A stretch of 64,000 nucleotides of DNA, taken from assembly GCF_014706615.1 (NCBI RefSeq), contig NZ_CP054877.1:62001-126000 (forward strand), in the 5' to 3' direction. The notes under the pieces are model-generated. The model saw nothing but the letters and a program-made list of their open reading frames with translations, was not told the origin of the DNA and did not search any database. The position numbers and the translations under genes were made by a program. Of the stretch, positions 40,896 through 52,276 are shown piece after piece. This DNA comes from Candidatus Vesicomyosocius sp. SY067_SCS001 (lineage in GTDB: Bacteria; Pseudomonadota; Gammaproteobacteria; PS1; Pseudothioglobaceae). The number at the start of each line of letters is the position of its first letter. The stretch's first letter is position 1.

Positions 40896-42893
40896 TTACA
40901 AAATAGGGATAATCATGATTGCAACAATATTGATAATTTTAATTAATGGATTGATTGCAGGTCCAGCTGTATCTTTATATGGATCTCCTACCGTATCACC
41001 AGTAATAGCAGCTTTATGGGCGTCTGATCCCTTTCCGCCAAAGTGACCATCTTCGATGTATTTTTTAGCGTTATCCCATGCCCCCCCACCAGTGGTCATT
41101 GATATTGCAACAAAAATACCAGTTGTGATAGAACCAATTAATAATCCACCTAACGCTTCAGCACCTAATAATAAACCAACCATAACTGGAAATACGATTG
41201 GTAGGATAGAAGGTAGTATCATTTCTTTAATGGCTGATTTGGTTAACATATCAACTGCTTTAGAATAATCAGGTTTTTGTGTGTAATTCATAATACCTGG
41301 TATTTCTTTAAATTGACGACGTACTTCGTTAACAATTCCACTTGCAGCACGACCAACAGCTTCCATTGCCATTGAGCCAAATAAGTAAGGTATCAAGCCA
41401 CCTAGGAATAAACCAATAATAACTTTGTGATTTGAGAGGTCAAATGGTATATTACTACCAAATTTAATTGAAATTTCATTGGTAAAATCTGCAAATAAAA
41501 CTAGTGTTGCTAAACCGGCAGAACCAATTGCATAACCTTTAGTTACTGCTTTAGTAGTATTACCAACAGCATCTAAAGGATCGGTAATATTGCGAATTTT
41601 TTCTGGAAGTTTAGCCATTTCTGCTATACCTCCAGCATTGTCCGTAATTGGACCATAAGCATCCATAGCCACAATAACGCCTGTCATTGATAACATAGCG
41701 GTTGCTGAAATTGCAATAGCGTATAAACCGCCAAGTTCATACGCACCCCAAATACTTGCGCATACTGCAAGGATAGGTAAGGCAGTGGATTTCATGCTTA
41801 GGCCAATGCCAGCAATAACGTTAGTGCCATCGCCTGTGAGAGACGCTTCTGCAACATGTTGTACAGGGCTATATTGAGTTGACGTGTAATACTCTGTTAC
41901 TACAACCATAACAGCTGTTAGTGCTAAACCAATGAGTGATGCGTAGAATAAATTTATTCCCATATTCATGTTATTGGTAATAAAGTAGAAAGTAATTGCA
42001 GCTAGTATTGCTGAAATGGTTAGGCCTTTATATAAAGCACCCATGATAGAACCAGTATCAGAAACTTTAACAAAAAAAGTACCTATAATGGATGTAATAA
42101 TTGAAATTGCCCCTAGAGCTAACGGGTATAAAATAGCATTATCACTTAAGCCTAAAATGCCTGCAAGCATCATAGTTGCAATAATAGTCACTGCATAAGT
42201 TTCAAATAAATCAGCAGCCATACCTGCACAATCACCAACGTTATCACCAACGTTATCAGCGATTACTGCAGGATTGCGTGGATCGTCTTCTGGAATACCA
42301 GCTTCAACTTTACCAACAATATCAGCACCAACGTCAGCACCTTTAGTAAAGATGCCACCACCTAAACGCGCGAAAATTGAAATGAGTGAACCACCAAATG
42401 CAAGACCAATCAGTGCATGTAATGCGTCTTTTTGTGCAATGCCGTATTCAATCATACCGGTGTAGTAACCAGAGACACCTAATAGCGCTAAACCAACAAC
42501 TAACATACCTGTAACAGCGCCACCCTTAAAAGCAACTTGGAAAGCAGCATTTATACCATTATGAGCTGCTTGTGCTGTTCTAGCATTAGATTTAACTGAT
42601 ACATTCATGCCAATATAACCTGTTATACCTGATAATACTGCACCAACTAAAAATCCAATACCAACTGTGTAGCCTAAAAAGTAAGTAATAATGATAAGTA
42701 AGATAGCACCTGCTATAGCGATGGTTGAATATTGACGGTTTAAATAAGCACTTGCGCCTTGTGCGATTGCGTTTGAGATTTCTTTCATTTTGTCATTACC
42801 TAAAGGTTGTTTGTTAATCCAGGTAATTGTTAATAAGCCATATAAAACAGCGACAGTTGATGCCGAAATGGCAAGGATAAGAATTATGTCCAT
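40896..42893 (-). CDS. hppA: Proton-translocating membrane pyrophosphatase, K+-independent type
   Basis: HppA hydrolyses PPi to pump protons, or makes PPi from the proton gradient. The 665-residue protein has about 16 membrane segments. It carries the substrate site [22 protein letters not shown] region and [19 protein letters not shown], and the C-terminal [10 protein letters not shown] with [19 protein letters not shown]. The diagnostic GNTTKA (in [17 protein letters not shown]) has Lys where potassium-dependent enzymes have Ala, so this is the K+-independent proton-pumping class. An AAAGGAGA site lies before the ATG. It shares the strand with adk and the PPi-dependent phosphofructokinase. 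Confidence 0.95.
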   Translation of the reverse strand: MDIILILAISASTVAVLYGLLTITWINKQPLGNDKMKEISNAIAQGASAYLNRQYSTIAIAGAILLIIITYFLGYTVGIGFLVGAVLSGITGYIGMNVSVKSNARTAQAAHNGINAAFQVAFKGGAVTGMLVVGLALLGVSGYYTGMIEYGIAQKDALHALIGLAFGGSLISIFARLGGGIFTKGADVGADIVGKVEAGIPEDDPRNPAVIADNVGDNVGDCAGMAADLFETYAVTIIATMMLAGILGLSDNAILYPLALGAISIITSIIGTFFVKVSDTGSIMGALYKGLTISAILAAITFYFITNNMNMGINLFYASLIGLALTAVMVVVTEYYTSTQYSPVQHVAEASLTGDGTNVIAGIGLSMKSTALPILAVCASIWGAYELGGLYAIAISATAMLSMTGVIVAMDAYGPITDNAGGIAEMAKLPEKIRNITDPLDAVGNTTKAVTKGYAIGSAGLATLVLFADFTNEISIKFGSNIPFDLSNHKVIIGLFLGGLIPYLFGSMAMEAVGRAASGIVNEVRRQFKEIPGIMNYTQKPDYSKAVDMLTKSAIKEMILPSILPIVFPVMVGLLLGAEALGGLLIGSITTGIFVAISMTTGGGAWDNAKKYIEDGHFGGKGSDAHKAAITGDTVGDPYKDTAGPAINPLIKIINIVAIMIIPIL

Positions 42894-43344
42894 TATTTTA
42901 TTTTCTCCTTTCTAGTTGTGTGTTTGAATTTTATTCAAGGTTGATTATAGTTAATAATTTCCTATATAGTGAAATGATAATTAAAATAATTTTATAGAAT
43001 AAAACTTATTTTAATTATCATTTAGAGTGTTAATAAATGCTAGTATTTGTTTCAGTATTTATATGATCAAATTTTCCATTATTTAAATATAAACTAAAGT
43101 TTTAAGTAGTTTTTAATAAAATTAGGTTTAGCTTGTTAACCGAAAATATTTGAGGTGTAATTATAAGAATTATTGTTGATTGAGTTTTAGGGAATAGTAA
43201 ACTTTAATTGTTGGTTAATAAACTGTTTTTTTTATTATATTTTGAATATATTTATTTTATTCTCTGATGTTATTTACAAGAAACAGGATGAAATAGTATG
43301 TTACTTTTTCTTGCATTATTTTTAATCATAAGAAATTAAACTGT
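42894..43344. other. Intergenic between adk and hppA, no gene seen
   Basis: About 450 AT-rich bases. No coding frame on either strand is convincing. The hppA ribosome site (AGAAAGGAGAA on the minus strand) lies at its left border. hppA promoter elements are expected here but not clearly visible. Confidence 0.35.
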
Positions 43345-44016
<672 letters not shown>

Positions 44017-44043
44017 TTAATGGCTTTATCTTAGGAGTAAAAT

Positions 44044-45288
44044 TTAAACTTCAAATGGAGGTAATTTCTTATCCGCCATTAATTTTTTCATTACTACATA
44101 ATCAGGTAAACCATTTTTGTATGGTGGATAGTCCTCACCTTCTATAAGTGGTTGTAAATATTCACGACAAGCCTCAGTAATGCCAAAGCCGTCATTAGAA
44201 ATATAGTTCATAAGCATCGTCTTTTCAATGTTAGCAATATCTTCTAACTTTCCTGAACCAATTTTCCAAGTATAGGGATTATTTGATGTTCGAATAATAG
44301 CAGGCATGACTGAGTTTTTACCTTCAAGCGCCATGTTAACAGCTGCCTGACCTAATGCATAGGCTTGTTTAACATCGGATTTTGAGGCTAAGTGACGAGC
44401 AGCACGTTGCAAGTAATCTGCAACTGCCCAGTGATACTTATAACCTAAGGCATTTTTGATTAATTTAGCAATAATTGGTGCTACGCCACCAAGTTGAGCA
44501 TGACCAAAATCATCGTGTGTATTTTGCTCTGATAGGAAACGACCATCTGGCCATTTTGTACCTTCGGATACAACAATTGTACAGTAGCCAAATTCTTTGA
44601 CATTTTTATCAACTTTATCTAAGAATTTTTTTTCATCAAAACCAATTTCTGGGAATAAAATCACGACAGGGATAGAGTTGTCAACTAAACCACCTGCTGA
44701 TGCAATCCAACCTGCATGACGACCCATAACTTCAAGGACAAATATTTTAGTTGAAGTTGCTGCCATTGAGGCGACGTCAAAACTAGCTTCCATGGTAGAA
44801 ACAGCAATATATTTAGCTACTGATCCAAAACCTGGAGAATTGTCTGTAATAGGTAAGTCGTTATCGACTGTTTTAGGTATATGAATAGCTTGAATTGGAT
44901 AGCCCATTGATTCAGATAATTGAGAAACTTTTAAACAAGTATCTGCTGAATCACCACCACCGTTGTAAAAAAAATAACAAATATTATGCGCTTTAAAAAC
45001 TTCGATTAGTCTTTCGTATTCTGTTTTGTTTGTCTCTAAAGATTTCATTTTATAACGACAAGAGCCAAAGCCACCAGAAGGTGTGTGTTTTAAGGCTTTA
45101 ATATCGGTAATAGATTCTTTTGAAGTATCTATTAAGTTTTCAGTTAACGCACCGATAATACCGTTTTTACCTGCATAAACTGTACCGATTTTATTTGAAT
45201 GTTTACGAGCTGTTTCAATTACACCACAAGCTGATGCATTAATTACAGCAGTAACACCCCCTGATTGTGCATAAAAAGCATTTTTCAT
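44044..45288 (-). CDS. pfp: Pyrophosphate-dependent 6-phosphofructokinase
   Basis: This enzyme interconverts fructose 6-phosphate and fructose 1,6-bisphosphate with PPi, and is reversible. In autotrophs it can replace fructose- and sedoheptulose-bisphosphatase and recover PPi. The 414-residue protein shows GGGDSADTC (about residues 110-118) where ATP enzymes have GGDGS, and IPKTVDNDLP (about 137-146) where the Lys replaces the Gly of ATP-dependent PGTIDND; both mark PPi use. Further family motifs are MGRHAGWIA and SEGTKWPDG. No fructose-1,6-bisphosphatase gene is in the window. An AAGGA-like site precedes the ATG. Confidence 0.93.
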   Translation of the reverse strand: MKNAFYAQSGGVTAVINASACGVIETARKHSNKIGTVYAGKNGIIGALTENLIDTSKESITDIKALKHTPSGGFGSCRYKMKSLETNKTEYERLIEVFKAHNICYFFYNGGGDSADTCLKVSQLSESMGYPIQAIHIPKTVDNDLPITDNSPGFGSVAKYIAVSTMEASFDVASMAATSTKIFVLEVMGRHAGWIASAGGLVDNSIPVVILFPEIGFDEKKFLDKVDKNVKEFGYCTIVVSEGTKWPDGRFLSEQNTHDDFGHAQLGGVAPIIAKLIKNALGYKYHWAVADYLQRAARHLASKSDVKQAYALGQAAVNMALEGKNSVMPAIIRTSNNPYTWKIGSGKLEDIANIEKTMLMNYISNDGFGITEACREYLQPLIEGEDYPPYKNGLPDYVVMKKLMADKKLPPFEV

Positions 45289-45342
45289 TATTTTTCCTTA
45301 ATTTCTTAAAGTTTTAATAATTATACCTTTAAATTATTGATT

Positions 45343-45825
45343 TCAATTGAAAATATAAGGAGTAATTTTCCATTTTTGTAAGTGGTTAATTTTAAGAATA
45401 AAGCATTTTGAACCACCATGATTACGTATTTTCCCAGCAGCACCAGGGTTAATAATCCAAGGTGTTTTTATTTTATCTATGACTTGTTTGTGAGTATGTC
45501 CATAAATGATAATTTTTGAATTGGGATAGGCGGCTCTTAACGAATTATGAGAAGGTTGATGATGTCCATGTTTGTGTCCATGTTCGATAATGATGTTTCC
45601 ACTTGAAAAACTTAATTTTTCTATTAAATTTAGATGAGTTATGTGTGTGTCATTATTACCTTGGATAGCGATTAATTTTTGTTTAGGTTTAAGTGCTTGA
45701 AGGGTTTTCTCATCAATAATATCACCAGCATGAATAATAATATCGCATTTGTTCATCAACTTAACAATGTTGGGATGAATAAATCCATGTGTGTCTGAGA
45801 GAATGCCAATTGATGTATTCATCAT
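45343..45825 (-). CDS. YfcE/MJ0936-type metallophosphodiesterase
   Basis: A 160-residue calcineurin-fold protein of the YfcE family. Metal ligands are visible: ILSDTHG (residues 8-14), IIHAGDIID, IQGNNDTH, EHGHKHGHH and the final YGHTHKQ. Family members hydrolyse phosphodiesters in vitro, and the true substrate is generally unknown. It sits 54 bases upstream of the PPi-phosphofructokinase on the same strand and could be cotranscribed. The start may also be the second Met. Confidence 0.85.
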   Translation of the reverse strand: MMNTSIGILSDTHGFIHPNIVKLMNKCDIIIHAGDIIDEKTLQALKPKQKLIAIQGNNDTHITHLNLIEKLSFSSGNIIIEHGHKHGHHQPSHNSLRAAYPNSKIIIYGHTHKQVIDKIKTPWIINPGAAGKIRNHGGSKCFILKINHLQKWKITPYIFN

Positions 45826-46416
45826 ATGTTAATATTCCTTGATAGGTCACAATCTTGTTCAAAATTTTTGATGTTTAGTAAGTTATTTTATTGATTTTAT
45901 TAATGTCAATGACAATGCTAATGCCATATTGTTTAGATGAATTTAGCATAGATAAAGAGTTGTCAAAAAAAGATATTTTTGTTTGTTAGACTTATTTTAG
46001 TTTTCTATTTTGTGCCAAAATTACTATTCTTTTTTTGTTTTCAATTGGAATGGTGTTCCATGAATGTTAGTAACTAAATAAATGCACTTTCTCCTGTGCC
46101 TTCTTGTCTATAAGACATAGTTTATCATAAAAGGATGTATTTGAGTCATATGAACTATATTCTTTTTTTGGTTTGTTAAAATCCAGTTTAAATACTTCTT
46201 TATCAAAAATTCAAAGAATATGAATGCAGCCTTATTTTACGAAAAATAAGATAGATCTTATTATTTATATTTTGATTTTTTGGGGATTAGATTGTGATTT
46301 ATTATTACAATTAATAAATGGATTGTATCATATTTTATATTGAAAAATTCAAGTTTAGCAAAGTACTATTTATGTTTAATAAAATTAAAACAGTGTCTAT
46401 TGAAGATTAGTTAATA
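45826..46416. other. 590-base gap before cysS end, mostly noncoding
   Basis: Besides the remnant at 45992-46204, the stretch is AT-rich with no coding frame, no RNA gene and no clear terminator for cysS. Confidence 0.35.
45992..46204 (-). pseudogene. Gene remnant upstream of the phosphodiesterase gene, unidentified
   Basis: A minus-strand frame of 70 codons with a single internal stop and no start codon reads KEVFKLDFNKPKKEYSSY, then YDKLCLIDKKAQEKVHLFSY, stop, HSWNTIPIENKKRIVILAQN. Its composition is protein-like. I cannot assign a family; ppiB or lpxH, the usual neighbours of cysS, do not match by eye. Confidence 0.3.
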
Positions 46417-47805
46417 CTATTTTTTATGCCAAGTTGTACCATTAATATGATCCTCTAGTATAATATTAAATTTAGCTAGTTCATCTCTGATATAGTCACT
46501 TAGTGTAAAATCTTTATTGATTCTGGCTTTATTTCTATTTGTGATTTTTGTATTAATTTGTTCATCAGATAAAGAAATACCTTGTTTTAAAAATTTATCT
46601 GCATTCATCTGTAAAATACCAATGTAACCACCGAGTTTTTTTAATAATTGTGCCAAGATGTTGGCTTGATCAGTGTTATTTTCACGTTGTATATTGACTG
46701 TTTTTGCTAATTCAAATAAAACACTTAAAGCAATAGGTGTGTTAAAGTCATCGTCAAGTGCTTCATTAAATCGGACTGAATAATCAAAATGTATAGATAT
46801 TTCCTCAGTTCTTATATTAGAAGTATTTAAGCCGCGAATAGTGTTGTATAAACGAGACAGTGATGATTTTGCTTTATTAAGATTTTCATCTGAGAAGTTT
46901 AGTGGACTGTGGTAATGAGAACTCATGATGAAATAACGCAATATTTCGCCATTATAGTTTTTTAATACATTACGAATTGTGAAAAAATTATTCAGCGATT
47001 TGCTCATTTTCTTATTATTAATATTCACAAAACCAACGTGCATCCAAATATTAACAAAAGTGCAATTGTTTGCACCTTCAGATTGGGCAATTTCGTTTTC
47101 ATGATGAGGGAAGGTTAAATCCATGCCCCCCCCATGGATATCAAAATGATTACCCAAGTGATGTGTGGACATAGCAGAGCATTCAATATGCCAACCAGGT
47201 CGACCCTTTCCCCAAGGAGATGACCAACTTGGTTCGTTAGGTTTGGACATTTTCCAGAGGACAAAATCTAGTGGGTCTTTTTTGGCACTTTCCATCTTAA
47301 TTCTAGCTCCTACTTCAAGTTTATTAAGGTTTTTCCTTGAGAATTTCCCATAATTTTTAAAATGTCGTACTGAATAATAAACATCACCATTATGAGCTTG
47401 ATAGGCAAAGCCTTTCTGAATTAGCGACTTAATCATACAAAATATTTGTTCCATTGTGTTGGTTGCACGTGGTTCAATATCAGGTGGTAGTATGCCAAGC
47501 GCGTGTTCATCTTCGTGCATGGCGTCAATAAAGCGATTGGTCAATGTGTGTATATCTTCTTTATTTTCAATGGCGCGCTTGATAATTTTGTCATCAATAT
47601 CGGTGATATTACGCACATATTCAACATTTGAGAAATGTCGTCTAAGATGGCGGGTGATGACATCAAACATTACCAATACTCGTGCATGACCCATATGACA
47701 ATAATCATAAACTGTCATTCCACAAACATAGATACCCACTTTATCATTATTAATTGGGTGAAAAATCTCTTTTTGTTTACTTAGAGTATTGTAAATTTTA
47801 AGCAT
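46417..47805 (-). CDS. cysS: Cysteinyl-tRNA synthetase
   Basis: Class I enzyme charging tRNA-Cys. The 462-residue protein has the zinc/HIGH region CGMTVYDYCHMGHAR (residues 28-42), the zinc-ligand segment WHIECSAM and HHENE, and the KMSKS loop NKKMSKSLNNF (about 266-276). Length is typical. It is divergent from the peroxiredoxin gene, with about 140 bases between. Confidence 0.96.
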   Translation of the reverse strand: MLKIYNTLSKQKEIFHPINNDKVGIYVCGMTVYDYCHMGHARVLVMFDVITRHLRRHFSNVEYVRNITDIDDKIIKRAIENKEDIHTLTNRFIDAMHEDEHALGILPPDIEPRATNTMEQIFCMIKSLIQKGFAYQAHNGDVYYSVRHFKNYGKFSRKNLNKLEVGARIKMESAKKDPLDFVLWKMSKPNEPSWSSPWGKGRPGWHIECSAMSTHHLGNHFDIHGGGMDLTFPHHENEIAQSEGANNCTFVNIWMHVGFVNINNKKMSKSLNNFFTIRNVLKNYNGEILRYFIMSSHYHSPLNFSDENLNKAKSSLSRLYNTIRGLNTSNIRTEEISIHFDYSVRFNEALDDDFNTPIALSVLFELAKTVNIQRENNTDQANILAQLLKKLGGYIGILQMNADKFLKQGISLSDEQINTKITNRNKARINKDFTLSDYIRDELAKFNIILEDHINGTTWHKK

Positions 47806-47947
47806 AAGTAGTATTTTACTTAAGTATTTGTCCAGTTTTGTCTTGTCAATAAAATATAAACCCTTACTTGCTGAATAATGAATTATTAGTACAATTAACT
47901 GTATAATTGACTTAATAATTATTTAAATTATATCATAGGATAAATAT

Positions 47948-48547
47948 ATGAATGTTTTAGTAACACAACAAGCTCCAGATTTTAAAGCTGCTGCTGTTTT
48001 AGCAGATAGTACTATTGTTAATAATTTTCAACTTTCTGACTTAAAAGGTAAGAAAATTGTATTGTTTTTTTATCCATTAGATTTTACCTTTGTTTGTCCT
48101 TCAGAAATTTTAGCGCATCATCATAGAATGATACAGTTTAATGACAAAGGTGTTGAAGTGATTGGTGTTTCAGTAGATTCTCAATTTACGCATAATGCAT
48201 GGCGTAAGATTGCTCCAATGGATGGCGGGTTAGGCATTATTGATTTTCCATTGGTAGCTGATACTAATCATGCTATTATGAAGTCTTATGGTATTGTGCA
48301 TCCAACAGGTGTTGCATTGCGTGCATCGTTTTTAATTGATGAGAATTTTGATATTCGTCATCAAGTAGTGAATGATTTACCACTAGGACGTAATGTTGAT
48401 GAAATGTTGCGGATGGTTGATGCACTTGATTTTCATAGTAAGCATGGCGAAGTTTGTCCAGCAGGTTGGAATAAGGGTGATGAAGGTATGAAAGATACAC
48501 CTGCAGGCGTAGCTAATTATTTATCACAATATGCCGATAAATTGTAA
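47948..48547 (+). CDS. 2-Cys peroxiredoxin (AhpC/TSA family)
   Basis: This enzyme reduces hydrogen peroxide and organic peroxides. The 199-residue protein has the peroxidatic Cys in DFTFVCPSE (Cys about residue 50) and the resolving Cys in HGEVCPAGW (about 168-176), plus the GLGIIDFPLVAD segment of typical 2-Cys enzymes. The reductant is not encoded next door as ahpF, but a rubredoxin gene follows 47 bases downstream. A possible promoter is TTGACT...TATCAT at about 47912-47941, although it would leave a very short leader. Confidence 0.93.
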   Translation: MNVLVTQQAPDFKAAAVLADSTIVNNFQLSDLKGKKIVLFFYPLDFTFVCPSEILAHHHRMIQFNDKGVEVIGVSVDSQFTHNAWRKIAPMDGGLGIIDFPLVADTNHAIMKSYGIVHPTGVALRASFLIDENFDIRHQVVNDLPLGRNVDEMLRMVDALDFHSKHGEVCPAGWNKGDEGMKDTPAGVANYLSQYADKL

Positions 48548-48594
48548 GTGAATAAGTATTATTTTCTTATAATCTTATGCATGGAGGATTGGTA

Positions 48595-48765
48595 ATGGTA
48601 ATGAAGAAGTATAGATGTATTGTGTGCGGTTGGGTATATGATGAATATTTAGGTACATCTAAAGAAGAGAATGAGTTAGGCCAAAAATGGGAAAATATTC
48701 CTGATGATTGGGTGTGTCCGGATTGTGGTGCCAGCAAGTCTGAGTTTGAAATTGTTGAAATCTAG
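48595..48765 (+). CDS. Rubredoxin
   Basis: A 56-residue electron carrier with one iron held by four Cys: [11 protein letters not shown] near the start and [14 protein letters not shown] near the end, with the usual DDW and P between. I start at ATG 48595 because GGAGG at 48583-48587 is ideally spaced; an ATG at 48577 overlaps that site. The gene lies directly behind the peroxiredoxin gene, suggesting rubredoxin as an electron source for peroxide reduction or an oxidase-linked role. Confidence 0.93.
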   Translation: MVMKKYRCIVCGWVYDEYLGTSKEENELGQKWENIPDDWVCPDCGASKSEFEIVEI

Positions 48766-48800
48766 TTAAATACTATTTAAAGATTAATTATAAAGAAAAA

Positions 48801-49871
48801 ATGTCAAAAGTATTAATATTACCAGGTGATGGCATTGGTCAAGAAGTTGTAATACAAGCACTTAAAGTTATTGACTCTTTGAATGTAAATTTTAATCTTG
48901 GTATGACGCTTGAACATGGCCTGATTGGTGGTAGTGCTTATGATGCGACTGGCTCTCCTTTACCACAAGATACTTTGGATGTTGCACGTAAATGTGATTC
49001 TATTTTATTAGGCGCTGTAGGTGGTTATAAGTGGGAATCTTTATTACGTGATTTGCGACCAGAGCAAGGTTTATTAAGACTACGTGCAGAAATGGATTTG
49101 TTTTCTAATTTACGTCCTGCAATTCTATATTCACAACTCGTGAGTGCTTCCACATTAAAAGAAGAAGTGGTATTAGGACTTGATTTGATGATTATTCGTG
49201 AGTTGGTCTCTGGTATTTATTTTGGAAAACCGCGAGGTATAGAGATACGTAATGGGCAAAGATATGGTTTTAACACAGCTACTTATTTTGAGTCAGAAAT
49301 CAGGCGTATTGGGCATTCAGCTTTTGAAATTGCACAACTCCGTAATAAGCGTGTTTGTTCTGTAGATAAAGCAAACGTGTTAGAGGTGTGTGAATTATGG
49401 CGTAAGGTTATGATAGATCTGGCTAAAGATTATCCAGATGTTGAACTATCACATATGTATGTAGATAATGTCGCAATGCAATTAGTTAGAGCACCTAAGC
49501 AATTTGATGTAATAGTTACCTCAAATATGTTTGGTGATGTATTGAGTGATTGTGCAGCTATGTTGACTGGTTCAATTGGCATGTTGCCATCAGCTTCACT
49601 TAATCAATATGGGTTTGGTATGTATGAACCTATTCATGGTTCAGCTCCTGATATTGAAGGCAGAGACATTGCTAATCCTTTAGCGAGTATTTTATCGGTT
49701 GCCATGATGTTGCGTTATTCACTTGATCAAGTGAATTTGGCGTTTAAAATTGAAACGGCAGTTAATGCTGTATTAGATAAAGGTTATCGCACTCGTGATA
49801 TTTTAACAGAAGGTGGCATAGTTGTTGGTACGAACGAAATGGGTAATTTGGTGGTAGAAGAATTAGTATAA
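48801..49871 (+). CDS. leuB: 3-isopropylmalate dehydrogenase
   Basis: LeuB oxidatively decarboxylates 3-isopropylmalate in leucine synthesis with NAD. The 356-residue protein shows [10 protein letters not shown] at the start, the substrate-binding [13 protein letters not shown] (about 91-103), [16 protein letters not shown], the metal-site region [12 protein letters not shown] (about 234-245) and GSAPDIEG. Length is standard. leuA, leuC and leuD are not present nearby. It follows rubredoxin after 35 bases. Confidence 0.96.
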   Translation: MSKVLILPGDGIGQEVVIQALKVIDSLNVNFNLGMTLEHGLIGGSAYDATGSPLPQDTLDVARKCDSILLGAVGGYKWESLLRDLRPEQGLLRLRAEMDLFSNLRPAILYSQLVSASTLKEEVVLGLDLMIIRELVSGIYFGKPRGIEIRNGQRYGFNTATYFESEIRRIGHSAFEIAQLRNKRVCSVDKANVLEVCELWRKVMIDLAKDYPDVELSHMYVDNVAMQLVRAPKQFDVIVTSNMFGDVLSDCAAMLTGSIGMLPSASLNQYGFGMYEPIHGSAPDIEGRDIANPLASILSVAMMLRYSLDQVNLAFKIETAVNAVLDKGYRTRDILTEGGIVVGTNEMGNLVVEELV

Positions 49872-51307
49872 AGATTCTAGTCTCTGAATAAAAATGTTTT
49901 TATAGTTTATATTATTAATCTATAAAGTTATTGTTTGATAAGATTTATTATCTAATAGTAAGACATTATTTATCTATATAGTTTTGTCAAAAAACTTTTG
50001 ACTATATTATAGAAAGTTACTCTTGGTTAACTATAGATATAATTTTAATTATAGATAAGAAGTCTTAATTTTTTTTAAAATTAAAATTGTACAAGATAGT
50101 ATTATTACTTATTTTTAATTTGAGGTTTTAAAGTTTAAAATGATACAAGATTATCTTAAGAATTAGTTTGATCTTACAAAAGTAAAAGGCTATGTATTTA
50201 TAGGTATTATAGTTAATTATGATGATATTTATGTTCATAATAACATGGTCAAGAATAATCATATTATTGAGAATGAATACTTAAGAAAATAGGAAAATAT
50301 AGAAACTTTAGTTGGCGTTAATGAAATTTTAGAAAGTAGTATATTTATTATTTCTTAAGATGAATCAATTGATAATTATCAACTATGTACACTAATAATT
50401 TTTCATATTATTTTGATTATTTTTAACAGTTAATTGTATATATGTTACTTTTTTGTGAAATATTAGAGTCAATATCTATATTTAATATTATATTTATGTG
50501 AGTTTATATAATGTTTAATAGATAATTAATTTTATTTTTCAAACTTTTGTTTGATGCTTATGAACAGGTAAGAATTAAGTTTAAATTAATTAAAATATAT
50601 ATTTTATAAATCCTGTTATATAAATCCTGCTATTTATCGTTAGTTTTATTCTTTTTTTGTAAACTAAATATATTATATATGAACGTTATTTTACTAAATA
50701 ACTAGGTTCAATACAGATTTTATGTGTATATTATTCTAATATATTGGTTATAAATTTGATGGTTTTGTTGTATAAATTAAGGTGTTTTTTTAAAATATCT
50801 TTTTATTAAAGAGTATTATATAACACTAATTATTTAGTGTTAATTTTTGATTTTTTAACGCTTTTTATGCCATTAATTCATTATTAATTAATATCATATG
50901 TTAATGTTTATCCAATAGATAACCCCCTTTTATTTGACTCAATTTATTGAGTTTTGCGGTGTGACTTTTAGGTCTTTATTCAAGTTTTGTTAAAATTTAG
51001 TATAAATTATTTTTAATATATCATTGCTAATCTATGGTATAATTAAAAAAGTATTTTTATAGTATAACTTTTTGTACTTAACTCATGAACAATATAAAAA
51101 GTTTAATTAGAATTCAATTCTATTATGGGATCTATTATTTGAGCAAAACATTATTTGATGAAGATCGTATACTTGTGGTACTTTTATTAAAGATAACGGA
51201 GTTAATATGGTAATAAAGATTGTTATTGACTATCAACATATGTATATATTGATTAATCTAACTAAGTTACATAACTAATAATTTTTATATATCTTGTTAT
51301 ATAACTT
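49872..51307. other. 1.4 kb desert behind leuB
   Basis: Very AT-rich, with one recognisable decayed gene at 50140-50433 (separate entry). Near the right end two short plus-strand frames exist: 51085-51213 (42 codons) and, behind a clean GGAG site, 51207-51278 (23 codons, MVIKIVIDYQ...). Both end quickly and look like the broken start of a lost gene. No RNA gene was recognised. A TATAAT box occurs at about 51039. Confidence 0.4.
50140..50433 (+). pseudogene. Decayed 97-codon gene with three in-frame stops
   Basis: From ATG at 50140 one frame stays protein-like to TAA at 50431, interrupted only by three stops (TAG at codon 9, another TAG and a TAA). Pieces include TKVKGYVFIGIIVNYDDIYV, ENIETLVGVNEILESSIFI and a hydrophobic end LCTLIIFHIILIIF. 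There are no frameshifts, so the loss looks young. I do not recognise the family; asd, which often follows leuB, does not fit. Confidence 0.4.
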
Positions 51308-52264
51308 TTATAACTCTAGTGCTTCAATTTCAAGTAGTACTTTACTAATGTGATTACCAAGTTGGTCATCAAATCCATGCCAATTTTTATAGGAATTTAA
51401 CTTTTTAATAGCGATAGGTTTAATTTCATAGTCAGTAAAATCTTTTTCATAACCTTTTTTAGCTTCAGATTGAATGATTAGCAAGTAATCTAAAAATGGC
51501 TTAACAGCATGTTTTACATTGCCTGATGAACCATGTCCAGGCACGTAATAATTTAGATCTAGATTTGTTGCATATTGCAATACTTTGATATTATCATGTA
51601 TGCTAGAGCTATTGTCAAAACGACCCATACGATTAACAAAACTATTATCTCCTAAGAATAAAGTTTTACTGTTAATATGTTCAATCATAATATCTGTATT
51701 AGTATGTGATTTGATAGTAGGGTTGTGAATTTTAAATTGTTCAGAGTCTGATCTGATTACTTGTAAATGTTTGGTTGGATTAGTTGGGTAAGTGGCAATT
51801 GTATCTTTTACTGAACCGTTAGTCAGTTTTGTCATTAGATTAATCCATTTATTACCTTTTCCACTTCTAGCTTCAATAATCATTTGTGGATGGGCATAAA
51901 TCTTAGTATTGGGATATTTTTCGATAATTGCATGATTACCTAACCAGTGATCGCCATGAATATGCGTATTAAAGACAGAAATAATAGGTTTTTTGGTAAT
52001 TTTTTCAACTTCTTTAATCACTTTTTTACCAATATCATAAGTGCTACCTGGGTCAATGATAATAACACCTTCTTTTCCAATAATAATGCTAGGGTTGTTT
52101 ATAAATCCTTGGTTTTGAATATTTGGATCCCCAAATATACCATGAATGACAAATAGATTATTGCTAATCTTTTCAGGTGAGAATTCACCTATTCCCTCAA
52201 TTTTCCAGGCGTTTGATATGGTGGATAGAGTTAAAGTAAATAAAAGATAGACTGTTTTCAACAT
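51308..52264 (-). CDS. Periplasmic metallo-beta-lactamase-fold hydrolase
   Basis: A 318-residue protein with a signal peptide (MLKTVYLLFTLTLSTISNA) and a metallo-beta-lactamase fold. Zinc ligands are visible in THIHGDHWLGN (about residues 102-112), SHTNTD, FLGDNSF and PGHGS. In sulfur oxidisers similar exported proteins are annotated SoxH or as quinoprotein-relay zinc hydrolases; their substrates are unknown. I choose ATG at 52264 over TTG at 52276 because it gives a clean signal peptide. It stands alone between two AT-rich gaps. Confidence 0.8.
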   Translation of the reverse strand: MLKTVYLLFTLTLSTISNAWKIEGIGEFSPEKISNNLFVIHGIFGDPNIQNQGFINNPSIIIGKEGVIIIDPGSTYDIGKKVIKEVEKITKKPIISVFNTHIHGDHWLGNHAIIEKYPNTKIYAHPQMIIEARSGKGNKWINLMTKLTNGSVKDTIATYPTNPTKHLQVIRSDSEQFKIHNPTIKSHTNTDIMIEHINSKTLFLGDNSFVNRMGRFDNSSSIHDNIKVLQYATNLDLNYYVPGHGSSGNVKHAVKPFLDYLLIIQSEAKKGYEKDFTDYEIKPIAIKKLNSYKNWHGFDDQLGNHISKVLLEIEALEL

Positions 52265-52276
52265 TTTATTCAACAA

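Noticed and set aside
51085..51278. Two short frames, one behind a clean GGAG site, at the end of the leuB desert
   Set aside because: They are only 42 and 23 codons long, without lipobox, metal or toxin-antitoxin features. The ribosome site alone is not enough to call a gene.
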